Origin: CAZQQN01 sp964595485
GTDB lineage: Bacteria > Bacteroidota > Bacteroidia > CAILMK01 > CAYYUA01
Direction of reading: 5' to 3'
Assembly: GCA_964595485.1 (NCBI GenBank)
Contig: CAZQQN010000012.1
Location: forward strand, 1 to 64,000
Length of the DNA stretch: 64,000 bases
A program made the translations under genes and the position numbers. The notes under the pieces are model-generated. The model was not told the origin of the DNA and searched no databases. It saw only the letters and a list, made by a program, of their open reading frames with translations. Below are positions 8,345 through 16,637 of this stretch, piece by piece. The number at the start of each line of letters is the position of its first letter. The first letter of the stretch is position 1.

Positions 8345-8477
8345 AAGGTCATAGGATATTAACCATAAAACACATCCTAAGCATTATAAGTTTTCCTTGG
8401 AAATCAGGATCTAATAAGACAGAAAATGGGTGTGGGTGGTTTGACTAAGCGGGGACACCGGCTGTGAACAGATTCAG

Positions 8478-8550
8478 TGGTCCCATCAGGACTCGAACCT
8501 GAATTTGAAGCTTAGGAGGCTCCTGTTCTATCCGGTTGAACTATGGGACC
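8478..8550 (-). tRNA. tRNA-Arg (anticodon CCT)
   Basis: Reading the minus strand gives a full cloverleaf. The acceptor stem GGTCCCA pairs with TGGGACC, with discriminator A. The D arm is GTTC/GAAC. The anticodon stem GGAGC pairs with GCTTC around the 7-nt loop CTCCTAA with anticodon CCT. The T arm is TCAGG/CCTGA with loop TTCGAGT. It decodes AGG arginine codons. CCA is not encoded. It is a solitary tRNA between protein genes. Confidence 0.95.
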
Positions 8551-8566
8551 AATAACTAAAGCCTTG

Positions 8567-8574
8567 CAAAATTA
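8567..8574 (-). promoter_or_regulatory. -7 element for tRNA-Arg
   Basis: The minus strand reads TAATTTTG, a perfect TAnnTTTG match, 17 bp upstream of the mature tRNA 5' end. Confidence 0.5.
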
Positions 8575-8698
8575 ATAAACGGAACCCGTTTAGCAGGCAA
8601 TAGGGCTGGAATAAAATATGCTTTTGAAAAGTAGGGGCATTTTCTTAATCTGAGGCGTTAAATAGCCAAAAAGCCTATGGATGCTTTTAAGGATCTTC

Positions 8699-10600
8699 TC
8701 AATCTGCTAAAGTTGAGGTGTCACCAACATCTTCACCTGTTTCCCTTGCTTTCAGGATACGCCTCATGATTTTCCCACTACGGGTCTTGGGCAAGCTATC
8801 TACTGCTTCTATTGCTTTCGGGATGGCTAAAGCACCCAGGTCTTTCCGCACTTGTTGCTGGATTTCCTCTGAAAGGCTATCAGAGAACTCAGTACCTTGC
8901 TTCAGAATAACGAAGGCTTTGATGCTTTGTCCTTTTATTTCATCTGGTTTTCCGATAACCGCTGCCTCTGCAACCGCTGGGTGAGCTACTAAAGCCCCTT
9001 CCACTTCCGCAGTCCCGATTCGGTGCCCGGATACCGTCAAAACGTCATCACTACGGCCCAGGATCATGATGTAACCATCTTTATCCCGGGTTGCTAGATC
9101 ACCAGCAAAGTAATATTGCTTAATCTGGTTCCAGTACTCTTCATAACGCTCTGGTTGGTTCCAGCAATTACGTAGGGCGCCAGGCCATGGTTCTTTTATC
9201 ACAAGAAAACCAACCTGGTCGGCTGCGGTCGGTTCTCCGTTTTTATCCACCACTTCTGCTTTTACGCCAAAAAATTGACGGCCGGATTTACCGGGTTTTT
9301 GTTTACAGGATGGATGAGTAACTACCATATGGCCCCCTGTTTCGGTCTGCCACCAGGTATCCACCACAGCGGATTGCTCATAGCCAATGTGCTTATAGTA
9401 CCAGTGCCATGCTTCAGGATTAATGGGTTCTCCTACGCTTCCGATAATCCTAAGGCTTGACAGGTCTGCTTGCTGAGGATAAGATTCGCCAAATTTCATG
9501 AATAACCTGACAGCGGTTGGAGCTGTGTAAAAACTGTTTACCCCATATTTTTCAATTATTTTCCACCAAATGGTAGGGTCCGGGTAGTCTGGAGCCCCTT
9601 CGTATAAAATGGAAGTGGTTCCAACTGATAACGGGCCATAGACTATATAACTGTGACCGGTTACCCAGCCTGTATCTGCGGCACACCAGTAAATATCATT
9701 TTCATGTACATCAAAAACGGTCTTCATTGAGTAATGGGTAAAGAGGTTATAGCCGCCATGCGTATGCAATACACCTTTGGGTTTGCCGGTGGTACCCGAT
9801 GTATAAAGGATATATAAAGGATCTTCAGAATCCGTATGAGCTGATTCCAATGTTTTACCCTGCTTTTGCTGTAATTCGTGAAAATCCAGTTCATTGGTTG
9901 ATAAGGAAAGGTTATCATTGGTTCGTTGAGCTACAATGACATGCTCAATAGACTGACACTGCGAGACCGCTTCATCAACGATGCCTTTTAAATCTACTTG
10001 TTTACCCCTTCTTTGGGTCCAGGTGGTACAAATTACAAGCTTGGCTTCTGCATCGTCAATCCGGGTTTTAAGGGCCTGTGCGCTAAAACCTGCGTAAACG
10101 ACCGAGTGAATAGCGCCTAAACGGGCGCAAGCCAGCATAGCAACAATCTGGGCTAACGTAGGAGGCATGTATATAGCTATTCGGTCTCCTTTTTCAACAC
10201 CCAATGATTTTAACCCATTGGCAAATTGGTTAACCTCGCTTAAAAGCTCACCATAAGTGATCTTTTTTTCATCCCCGTTTTCATTGGTATAGATGAAGGC
10301 TACCTTATTTCGCCTGCCATTAATAACATGGCGGTCGAGGCAGTTGTAAGTAATATTGATCTTACCATTCACGAACCACTGGTAGTAGGGATGATCCCAT
10401 TGCAGCACCTTGTCCCATTTTTTGAACCATTCCAATTCCTGTTCCGCAATTTTAGCCCAGAACCCTTCCGGATCATTGATAGATTCCTGGTATAATTTTT
10501 CATACTCGGCTTCGCTTATGTGGGCAATTGATTGAACCCTTTCAGGAGATTCGTAGAATTCATTTACTTTTAGCAGGGTTTCATTGTCTTGATCAGCCAT
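8699..10600 (-). CDS. acs: Acetyl-CoA synthetase (AMP-forming)
   Basis: The enzyme activates acetate to acetyl-CoA through acetyl-AMP. The 633-residue protein shows the full ANL-superfamily set: the P-loop-like YTSGTTGKPKG near residues 265-276, WWQTETGGHM, the A8 hinge motif GRSDDVLTVSGHRIGT, and the C-terminal SGKIMRR with K610, the lysine acetylated in homologues. The N-terminal segment (YQESINDPEGFWAKIAE, then LEWFKKWDKVL) is that of acetyl-CoA rather than propionyl-CoA synthetases. The gene stands alone, divergent from the DciA-like gene. Confidence 0.96.
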   Translation of the reverse strand: MADQDNETLLKVNEFYESPERVQSIAHISEAEYEKLYQESINDPEGFWAKIAEQELEWFKKWDKVLQWDHPYYQWFVNGKINITYNCLDRHVINGRRNKVAFIYTNENGDEKKITYGELLSEVNQFANGLKSLGVEKGDRIAIYMPPTLAQIVAMLACARLGAIHSVVYAGFSAQALKTRIDDAEAKLVICTTWTQRRGKQVDLKGIVDEAVSQCQSIEHVIVAQRTNDNLSLSTNELDFHELQQKQGKTLESAHTDSEDPLYILYTSGTTGKPKGVLHTHGGYNLFTHYSMKTVFDVHENDIYWCAADTGWVTGHSYIVYGPLSVGTTSILYEGAPDYPDPTIWWKIIEKYGVNSFYTAPTAVRLFMKFGESYPQQADLSSLRIIGSVGEPINPEAWHWYYKHIGYEQSAVVDTWWQTETGGHMVVTHPSCKQKPGKSGRQFFGVKAEVVDKNGEPTAADQVGFLVIKEPWPGALRNCWNQPERYEEYWNQIKQYYFAGDLATRDKDGYIMILGRSDDVLTVSGHRIGTAEVEGALVAHPAVAEAAVIGKPDEIKGQSIKAFVILKQGTEFSDSLSEEIQQQVRKDLGALAIPKAIEAVDSLPKTRSGKIMRRILKARETGEDVGDTSTLAD

Positions 10601-10710
10601 AGGTCAGTGTATTTTTTATCATGGTTTTTATAACATCTGTAAAAAAATCCTCTTCCGCGTGGGTCCGTTTTGGATTGACTAAGCTAATAAATTTTGGTTT
10701 TCTAAAATGG

Positions 10711-10739
10711 TTGTTTTACCATAAATTTTTTAACTTTTG
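10711..10739 (+). promoter_or_regulatory. Candidate promoter of the DciA-like gene
   Basis: A -33 TTG at 10711-10713 is followed after 17 bp by TAACTTTTG (10731-10739), one base longer than the TAnnTTTG consensus. The ATG is 30 bp further downstream. Confidence 0.35.
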
Positions 10740-10769
10740 GCAATATGAAATCATTAAAGGACTTAAGTA

Positions 10770-11054
10770 ATGGGCAATGAGGTCAGTTTAAAGCAAGCCA
10801 TTAACAAGCTTGTGGATACCTATAAGCTTCGGGGAAAATTAACAGAAAATAAGATCGCTGAGTCCTGGGAGGAATTGATGGGAAAAGTGATTGCTAAACA
10901 TACCACTTCTATTAAGCTGGACAAAACCTTGTTGATTGTTCAATTGGATAGTAGTGTTCTTCGCCAGGAATTGTCGTATGCTAAGGAAAAGATCATTAAA
11001 CGCCTGAACGACCAAATAGGTAACCGAATCATTGAGGATATTGTTTTTAAGTGA
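10770..11054 (+). CDS. DciA-like (DUF721) protein
   Basis: The 94-residue protein matches the DUF721 family in length and pattern: an N-terminal helix LKQAINKLVDTYKL, the conserved ESWEELMG motif with its Trp, then a small alpha/beta domain (LDKTLLIVQLDSSVLRQEL). DciA proteins load the replicative helicase in bacteria that lack DnaC/DnaI. This compact version has only the core domain. It is flanked by divergent acs and a convergent YbaB-like gene. Confidence 0.82.
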   Translation: MGNEVSLKQAINKLVDTYKLRGKLTENKIAESWEELMGKVIAKHTTSIKLDKTLLIVQLDSSVLRQELSYAKEKIIKRLNDQIGNRIIEDIVFK

Positions 11055-11103
11055 ATCCGCTTTATTCATCATCTATTCGGAATTAAGCAAAATCCCCTTT
11101 CAC

Positions 11104-11466
11104 CTAAAAGGGCAGGTTATCCATATCAAGGCCGGGAATATTGGGTAAATGCCCTTCCAGATTCTTTTTCATTTCGTCCTTATAGGTGGCATCTGCTTTT
11201 TCCATAGCAGCGTTGATTGTTTCTGTAATATGGTATTGCAGGTTTTCCTTTTTTTCGGAGTTGAGTAAAGAATCATCTATGGAAATATGGTTGATTTGCT
11301 TGTCAGCCGCAAATTTAACGGTAACCAAACCATCATCACTTTGTTCTTCCAGCTCCATAAAAGGTAGCTTTTCTTTTACTTCCTGAACCTTCTCTTTTAC
11401 CTCGCCTAATTTGCCCATCATGGAAAACATGTCGTTCATAAGCCTCTTATTTTTAGTATTATTCAA
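11104..11466 (-). CDS. YbaB/EbfC-family nucleoid-associated protein
   Basis: The 120-residue protein has the alpha-beta-alpha pattern of YbaB: an N-terminal Met-rich helix (MFSMMGKLGEVKEKVQEVKEK), a central sheet (GLVTVKFAADKQINHISIDDSLL), and a C-terminal helix (ITETINAAMEKADATYKDEM). Family members bind DNA as dimers. The start could be nine codons later, at MNDMFSMM. The usual neighbours dnaX and recR are absent. Confidence 0.82.
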   Translation of the reverse strand: MNNTKNKRLMNDMFSMMGKLGEVKEKVQEVKEKLPFMELEEQSDDGLVTVKFAADKQINHISIDDSLLNSEKKENLQYHITETINAAMEKADATYKDEMKKNLEGHLPNIPGLDMDNLPF

Positions 11467-11531
11467 AGCTAAAAACCTTAATTTGGTTTTTAGTATTCTT
11501 CTAAGCGGAATTTTTAAAAGGAAAGTTCCTC

Positions 11532-12113
11532 ATGGCTGAAAAACGATTATTCATTGCTGTGCCACTGAATCAGGATTACAGGCTTGTGATAAATGATTTC
11601 AAAGAAACGCAGGATCAGGATTTTCGCTGGATACCGGAAAAAAATTGGCATTTGACCCTTCTTTTCCTGGGCGATTTTCCCGAAACGAAAACAGAACAAC
11701 TTCGTAATCACTTAGAGGATTTTTTCTGCAAACAGCCTCCTTTAGCCATTTCGCCAAAAGATTTTATACTCGCTCCAAAACTGACTAAGGCCCGTATGGT
11801 ATGGTTGAGATTTGCTGAAAGTACTGCCTTTGATCAATTAGTCAATAGCCTTTTTTATACATTGAAAGCATTTTATGAAGAGGCTGGGCTTCCCTTCAAT
11901 ATCAGTTTACATAAGCGCCAAATCCCTCATCTAACTCTTGCCCGTTTTAAGCCATTTAACGCTTACAATAAAGTTTTCTTAAAGGGCAAAAACCTGATTG
12001 AATCTTTACCGGCACTAAGGATAAACCAGGCAGTTTTGTATGAGTCAATTTTAAAGCCTGAAGGAGCTGAATACTATGATTTAAATCACTTTTACTTTCA
12101 TAGCCAAGGTTAA
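11532..12113 (+). CDS. thpR: RNA 2',3'-cyclic phosphodiesterase (2H family)
   Basis: This two-histidine phosphoesterase hydrolyses 2',3'-cyclic phosphate RNA ends. The two HxTx catalytic motifs are HLTLLFLG (H40, T42) and HLTLARF (H133, T135), with spacing and length (193 aa) as in ThpR/LigT. The opening KRLFIAVPL is also typical. It lies on the plus strand, 104 bp upstream of the CbpA-type gene. Confidence 0.93.
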   Translation: MAEKRLFIAVPLNQDYRLVINDFKETQDQDFRWIPEKNWHLTLLFLGDFPETKTEQLRNHLEDFFCKQPPLAISPKDFILAPKLTKARMVWLRFAESTAFDQLVNSLFYTLKAFYEEAGLPFNISLHKRQIPHLTLARFKPFNAYNKVFLKGKNLIESLPALRINQAVLYESILKPEGAEYYDLNHFYFHSQG

Positions 12114-12217
12114 TGGTTTCTGTATAAAAAGTATCCGGAAGAATCATTCTGACAACCTGTCATAAACCCGCTTGGCAAGGATTTTGAGCTTTCAGGAGAA
12201 AAAAGTATTGGATTGAT

Positions 12218-13204
12218 ATGGATTATAAAGATTATTATAAAATACTGGGTGTAAGTAGAAATGCAAGTCAGGATGAGATTAAAAAAGCTTACCGCAAAAT
12301 GGCCCGGAAATACCATCCGGATGCCAACCCAGATGACAAAAAGGCGGAAGAAAAATTTAAGGACGCCAGTGAAGCTTATGAGGTTTTAGGTGATCCGGAA
12401 AAGCGGAAACAATACGACCAATTAGGCGCAGACTGGAAGAAGTATCAACAAGCTGGAACTGGAGCAGGCGCTGGCGGTTTTGGTTTTGAAGATTTCATGC
12501 GTCAACAAGGCTTTGGTGGTGGCCGTGGAGGTGGTCAACGTACTTATACGACTTTTGAAGGTGATTTTGATGACCTATTTGGTGGTGGTGGATTCTCGGA
12601 TTTTTTTGAGGCCTTTTTTGGCGGTGGCGGTTTTGGTGGAAGCCGCACCCAAAACAGAGGGTTTGGGAGTAGTCAGAAACAAAAAGCCTTTAAAGGGCAG
12701 GACTTGAAGGCTAACTTACAGATCAGCTTAGCTGATGCTTATGAGGGCGCTGAAAAGGTTATTAGCGTCCAGAACAATAAATTGCGCATCAAAATCAAAC
12801 CAGGTATCCAGGATGGGCAAACACTAAGGTTAAAAGGTAAAGGCAGCCCGGGTATGAATGGTTCAGGAGCCGGGGACTTGCTGCTAACTATCAATGTGCA
12901 GGACCAACCTGGTTACAGTCGTAACGGGAATCACCTATATGTTGATATGCCGGTGGATTTGTATACTGCTGTATTAGGTGGTGACAATTACTTTAATGTT
13001 TTAGGCCACCAATTGAAAATAAAAATTCCTGCTGGAACTCAGGGCGGAACGAATTTCAGGTTAAAAAATAAGGGGTTCCCGGATTACAATAACCCCAATA
13101 AGCGGGGTGATATTTACGCAAAAGTCCAGGTTCAGGTACCCAAAAAACTTAGTAAAAAAGAGAAAGAACAATTTCAAAAGCTTTCTCAGATGAGAAATGG
13201 TTAA
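12218..13204 (+). CDS. CbpA-type DnaJ co-chaperone (type II, no zinc finger)
   Basis: The 328-residue protein has a J domain at residues 1-70 with HPD at 33-35 (KYHPDANPDD), which would stimulate DnaK ATPase. A Gly/Phe-rich linker with GGGGF-like repeats spans about 78-155. Two C-terminal substrate-binding beta domains follow (DLKANLQISLADAYEGAEKV; GDLLLTINVQ). The CxxCxGxG zinc repeats of true DnaJ are absent, so it belongs with CbpA/DnaJ-B proteins. CbpM is not encoded next to it. Its last four bases overlap the 3' end of the convergent gene. Confidence 0.93.
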   Translation: MDYKDYYKILGVSRNASQDEIKKAYRKMARKYHPDANPDDKKAEEKFKDASEAYEVLGDPEKRKQYDQLGADWKKYQQAGTGAGAGGFGFEDFMRQQGFGGGRGGGQRTYTTFEGDFDDLFGGGGFSDFFEAFFGGGGFGGSRTQNRGFGSSQKQKAFKGQDLKANLQISLADAYEGAEKVISVQNNKLRIKIKPGIQDGQTLRLKGKGSPGMNGSGAGDLLLTINVQDQPGYSRNGNHLYVDMPVDLYTAVLGGDNYFNVLGHQLKIKIPAGTQGGTNFRLKNKGFPDYNNPNKRGDIYAKVQVQVPKKLSKKEKEQFQKLSQMRNG

Positions 13205-14268
13205 TATTGACCACCGGTTTTGACAACCTTGAGCAGTTGCTGCTTTTGGGGGGTTATTAAAATTACAAAGTAAATACCGCCTGGATGCCCGGTAAGATCG
13301 AATGATTCGGTACTGGGGATATTGTTAAAACGCTTAACCCGTCTTTCTACCACTGTGCCCCCTGATGTTAGGACCGATATTTCTGTTCTGGCTACCGGTT
13401 TAATAACCTGTATGGTAAATTCATTATTTGTAATCTGCCGAGAACGAACAATGGCAAAAGAATCATTACGATCCGGCCCGAAAAGGTTGTTATTGTTATG
13501 ATTCGATGAAGCGGTGTCGCTGTATCGTTTATGAACCTCGTTAGGGATTTCATCACCATATGAAGTGTATTTCAAAGAACAGCCTTCATAAACTTTAAAC
13601 TGATAGGTCCTTTCTTTAATACAACCGCTAAAACAATCTCCCCATTTAATTTTAAAATTTAGTTGCTGGTGGTTAGGGTTTAATGTATATTGAATATCAT
13701 CACCATCACCATCAAATTTCCTGGGAGCTGAGTATGTAGTGGCATTGTGGTCACTTAGCTTTTCACAGAGGGGTTTAAGGTTGAGTAAGGTATTGCTTTT
13801 TAAAACGATCCTGGGATAGGTATATGAACTATCAATGGAAGTAATTTGAAAACTGTACTTTTTTAGCTTGGCATCAATGGTGGGAATGCCAATCGCTGAA
13901 TCTCCTTTACTTAAATTTAAGGCTTTAAAGACTGATGAATCAAAGCCTAACTTGAGTGTATTCAAATTCGGCTTTGGAAAAGTATGGAGCTGAAAATGGT
14001 TAAATAAACTATCTGTGACCGCTTGATCAGCATTGTAAACCGCTGCCATGGCTTTGGCTATGGTATCTTTCAGGGCATGAGGTATTCTGATGCTATCAGA
14101 TAAATTCTGATGTTTTTGCATAAACCGAACAGCCAAACGGCTAATGTCTTGTTCATAGTTTTTTCTGAACGTTTCGGTAGGGTTACAATCAGAAGCAAAC
14201 TGTTGACCATTAATTGGGGTAGTCCCAATGCCAATGAATAGAATAATACAAAGTAACCTTATAAACAT
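13201..14268 (-). CDS. Secreted hypothetical protein with a T9SS-type C-terminal domain
   Basis: The 355-residue protein has a signal peptide (about 1-21, ending INGQ) and a C-terminal segment that looks like a type IX sorting domain: TEISVLTSGGTVVERRVKRF, then LTGHPGGIYFVILITPQKQQ, ending LLKVVKTGG. It is therefore probably moved to the cell surface by the T9SS. The middle contains cysteines (for example a CxxxC in GDCFSGCIKE) and was not recognised. The 3' end overlaps the CbpA-type gene by 4 bp in convergent orientation, leaving no room for an intergenic terminator. Confidence 0.7.
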   Translation of the reverse strand: MFIRLLCIILFIGIGTTPINGQQFASDCNPTETFRKNYEQDISRLAVRFMQKHQNLSDSIRIPHALKDTIAKAMAAVYNADQAVTDSLFNHFQLHTFPKPNLNTLKLGFDSSVFKALNLSKGDSAIGIPTIDAKLKKYSFQITSIDSSYTYPRIVLKSNTLLNLKPLCEKLSDHNATTYSAPRKFDGDGDDIQYTLNPNHQQLNFKIKWGDCFSGCIKERTYQFKVYEGCSLKYTSYGDEIPNEVHKRYSDTASSNHNNNNLFGPDRNDSFAIVRSRQITNNEFTIQVIKPVARTEISVLTSGGTVVERRVKRFNNIPSTESFDLTGHPGGIYFVILITPQKQQLLKVVKTGGQY

Positions 14269-14347
14269 TGTTAGTCATTGATTAAGCCATTCAATGAAAA
14301 CAAATTTTTGCGAAGATTCATTCTATATTTTTTTTAGCAATGATAGG

Positions 14348-14908
14348 TTACAGCGTTTCTCTGTCTTTAATGTATTCTTCGAGTAACTGGAAGAGCTTCT
14401 CATTATCTATTTCAATAGCCCCGCAAGTTATCGTTATTGGTGTGCCAAATCGTTTCCAATTCAAGTACAATAGAAGCTTGTTCCATAAATTTTTATTGGC
14501 TAATATGCGCTTAGTGTCTTTGACCATAACAAGAATCATGATTTGTCCTAAAACTTTATTCTCCCTGATCTCAGTGATTTCATTCCAATAGATACGTCCG
14601 GCGCTAATCGTATCTGCATTGTCTATGAAACCAGCCTGATCAATGGTTAAGCCTGGTGCTTTAAAGAAAAATTTGGCTGAATAAAATAGCGTGCTTACAC
14701 CGAAAATTACGATGGCAATAAAAGCTGTTAAGTGAAAGAAAACTTCAATGATGAAGTTGAAACGGCCAGAGATGTAAATTAGCAATACACCAATGGTAAT
14801 AAATAGCAAATTGTACATGATCAACATCCCGATTTTAGGCTTGCTAAACGCTATTTCTATCCGGGGATCATTTGAAGAAGGGTCAGGCTGATTATTTTCT
14901 TCGGTCAT
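14348..14908 (-). CDS. STM3941-type membrane protein with two transmembrane segments
   Basis: The preferred 186-residue product starts at MTEENNQPDP; a longer frame from 14965 adds 19 poorly plausible residues. Two hydrophobic segments (MLIMYNLLFITIGVLLIYI and FHLTAFIAIVIFGVSTLFY) are followed by a cytoplasmic-type domain: APGLTIDQAGFIDNAD, GRIYWNEITEI, then GTPITITCGAIEI. That pattern resembles the STM3941 family, whose function is unknown; the match is from memory. It is upstream of, and on the same strand as, the T9SS-tail gene, 79 bp away. Confidence 0.6.
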   Translation of the reverse strand: MTEENNQPDPSSNDPRIEIAFSKPKIGMLIMYNLLFITIGVLLIYISGRFNFIIEVFFHLTAFIAIVIFGVSTLFYSAKFFFKAPGLTIDQAGFIDNADTISAGRIYWNEITEIRENKVLGQIMILVMVKDTKRILANKNLWNKLLLYLNWKRFGTPITITCGAIEIDNEKLFQLLEEYIKDRETL

Positions 14909-15109
14909 GGCTTTGGTAAGTTGTCCCTGCAAATAAAAGCATTGGAAATTAGATGCCCGCTTCAAGTGTAAGCCTAATACACCCTAAATAACATGTTGTT
15001 GTGCTTGCACTATTTAACGCCGGCTTGTAAAATGTTCCGGACTTCTATTATTCACTGAAGAACCATTCAGTTTTCTCAAAGATACCCTTATTAGCAATCA
15101 AAATTTGGC

Positions 15110-15253
15110 GGGAGTGTATCAAAAGTCTTTTTTGGGGGCAAAATTGGGATCAGTAATAGAATTGAAAAATTTGATTGTCAGTAGACTACTATGAAAGATA
15201 AAGGACTTTTAAAACCGAAAAATCCAGAGATTTTTCGGTTTTGATACACCCCC
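15110..15253. mobile_element. MITE-like element with 15-bp terminal inverted repeats
   Basis: GGGAGTGTATCAAAA at 15110-15124 is repeated in inverted form as TTTTGATACACCCCC at 15239-15253 (14 of 15 match). The 144-bp interior has no transposase-length frame, so it resembles a non-autonomous miniature element or the two ends of a decayed insertion sequence. A perfect 13-bp hairpin sits against the right end. No target-site duplication was found by eye. The element lies just downstream of the ssb-like gene. Confidence 0.5.
15211..15242 (-). terminator. Hairpin, probable terminator of the ssb-like gene
   Basis: AAAACCGAAAAAT (15211-15223) pairs perfectly with ATTTTTCGGTTTT (15230-15242) around a 6-nt loop. 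On the minus strand it ends in a short T-run and begins 28 bp after the ssb-like stop codon. It overlaps the right terminal repeat of the MITE-like element, so the element may supply the terminator. Confidence 0.55.
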
Positions 15254-15269
15254 ACTTGATAATTTGGTA

Positions 15270-15611
15270 TCAGCTCTTATTGTTACTTTTTAGCACCATG
15301 AATTCATTGATGACGATTTCGGTAATGTTCCGTTTTTCGCCATCTTTTTCATAACTGCGGGAATTTAAACGGCCTTCTATCAGGACCTGGGCTCCCTTCT
15401 CCAAGTACTGATTAACCCTTTCAGCTGTTTTACCCCAGGCCACGATGTTATGCCATTGGGTATTGGTGTTTTTCTCCCCATTGTTGTCATAATAGGTTTC
15501 ATTTGTTGCTACCGGGAACCATGCCTTGGTTTTCCCATTGCTAAAATCCCGGCTCTGAGGGTTATCCCCAAGATTTCCGATTAGTTGGACGTGGTTTTTT
15601 AAGCCATTCAT
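15270..15611 (-). CDS. ssb: Single-stranded DNA-binding protein, short form without acidic tail
   Basis: The 113-residue protein is an OB-fold SSB: MNGLKNHVQLIGNLGDNPQ, then WHNIVAWGKTAERVNQYLEKG, and the strand AQVLIEGRLNSRSYE. The usual disordered linker and acidic tip (DDDIPF-like), which recruits repair and replication partners, are missing; the protein ends LKSNNKS. It is probably an accessory SSB paralogue rather than the essential one. It is divergent from the zinc-ribbon gene and followed by a hairpin. Confidence 0.9.
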   Translation of the reverse strand: MNGLKNHVQLIGNLGDNPQSRDFSNGKTKAWFPVATNETYYDNNGEKNTNTQWHNIVAWGKTAERVNQYLEKGAQVLIEGRLNSRSYEKDGEKRNITEIVINEFMVLKSNNKS

Positions 15612-15764
15612 AATGAATAAATTTTGTTCTACAATAATTTTTAAAATTGCTGGTACAAATCTGGTTGACTTATAAAACCTAATTCAAATAATAAATATTT
15701 ACTTTCGTTTGGTAAACGATTGTAATTGTTTGTAAATAGCTAAAATTTGCCTTATATTAGTAAT

Positions 15765-16139
15765 ATGAGTTCTCAATGCCCTGAATGTGGAGACATGATA
15801 AAAGGCCGGTCAGATAAAAAATTTTGTTCTGACCAATGCCGCAATGCTTACAACAACCGCTTGAATAGGGACCGGGATAATTATATGCGGAAAGTAAACA
15901 ATACCCTTCGTAAAAACCGGAGAATCCTGGAGAAATTAAATCCGCATGGGAAAGCCAAAACTACCAAGAAAGTACTTTTAGATCAGGGTTTTGATTTCAA
16001 CTACTTTACCAATTTTTACAAAACAAAACAGGGCAAAGTCTACTACTTCTGCTATGAGCAAGGGCTTTTGCCTTTGGAAAAAAATGAGTTTGCCTTGGTG
16101 GTAAAACGGGATAATCTTGATCATAATGAAAGGCCTTAG
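15765..16139 (+). CDS. Small zinc-ribbon protein of unknown function
   Basis: The preferred start is ATG at 15765 (MSSQCPECG, 124 aa); a longer frame starts with TTG. The N-terminus has a Cys4 zinc ribbon, CPECGD then KFCSDQCRNAYNNR, resembling DUF2116-type ribbons. Next comes a basic helix (RDRDNYMRKVNNTLRKNRRILEKL) that could bind nucleic acid, then a small C-terminal domain with aromatic residues (FDFNYFTNFYKTKQGKVYYF). The function is unknown. The stop codon is 2 bp before the next gene, so the two are co-transcribed. Confidence 0.7.
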   Translation: MSSQCPECGDMIKGRSDKKFCSDQCRNAYNNRLNRDRDNYMRKVNNTLRKNRRILEKLNPHGKAKTTKKVLLDQGFDFNYFTNFYKTKQGKVYYFCYEQGLLPLEKNEFALVVKRDNLDHNERP

Positions 16140-16141
16140 CT

Positions 16142-16528
16142 ATGGAGCAACTTACTAAATACATTTCGCCGGTTATTGAAGAACAGCGCTGGGGGTTCCT
16201 TCAAGTTGAAGGCATTGATAGGGACTTCAAGGATGCCAAGCTTTATCCGGGTGGTGCAAGAACATGGGATTGGAACGAAACAGGTACTCGACATAAGCCT
16301 GGTATTCAATGGACAGATGTAGAGGAATTGGTTGAAAATGGCGCTGAAATTGTTGTCCTATCCAAAGGAGTTCAAGAAGCATTAGAAGTGCCAGGAGCAA
16401 CAGTAGAAGCGCTGGAAAGGAGAGGGGTAGCGGTAAAAATAGCCCAAACTGAAGAAGCTGTTAAACTTTACAATGAGTTGGCCGAGGAGGGCAAAGCCGT
16501 TGGTGGCTTATTTCACTCAACTTGCTAA
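16142..16528 (+). CDS. Mth938-like domain protein
   Basis: The 128-residue protein has the pattern of the Mth938/NDUFAF3-like (DUF498) fold: KDAKLYPGGARTWDWNETGTRHKPG, a VVLSKGVQ segment, and EVPGATVEALERRGVAVKI. Family members in mitochondria help assemble complex I; bacterial roles are unclear. It begins 2 bp after the zinc-ribbon gene and is convergent with pyrH. Confidence 0.8.
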   Translation: MEQLTKYISPVIEEQRWGFLQVEGIDRDFKDAKLYPGGARTWDWNETGTRHKPGIQWTDVEELVENGAEIVVLSKGVQEALEVPGATVEALERRGVAVKIAQTEEAVKLYNELAEEGKAVGGLFHSTC

Positions 16529-16637
16529 TCAGCTTAAAAGTTGGTTAATCCCTAAAAAGTTTAAAACTACAGGGTTACGAGTGAGTCATGGTAAACCATT
16601 GAAGTTAATTGGCTATTTAAGATTGTTTAGCCCACAA

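Larger units (their letters stand above)
8345..8698. other. Intergenic region containing tRNA-Arg
   Basis: This gap between acs and the 3D-lipoprotein gene holds the tRNA at 8478-8550 and its -7 element at 8567-8574. A short inverted repeat AAACGG/CCGTTT lies at about 8577-8591. Nothing else was recognised. Confidence 0.5.
14966..15269. other. Intergenic region containing a MITE-like element
   Basis: No gene is called. The 144-bp element at 15110-15253 fills the right half. An odd palindrome AGTAGACTACT lies inside it at about 15181-15191. The left half (14966-15109) shows nothing clear. Confidence 0.5.

Noticed and set aside
15182..15243. Short ATG frame inside the MITE-like element ending at the hairpin
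   Set aside because: It has fewer than 20 codons and the stem sequence itself creates it, so coding is unlikely.
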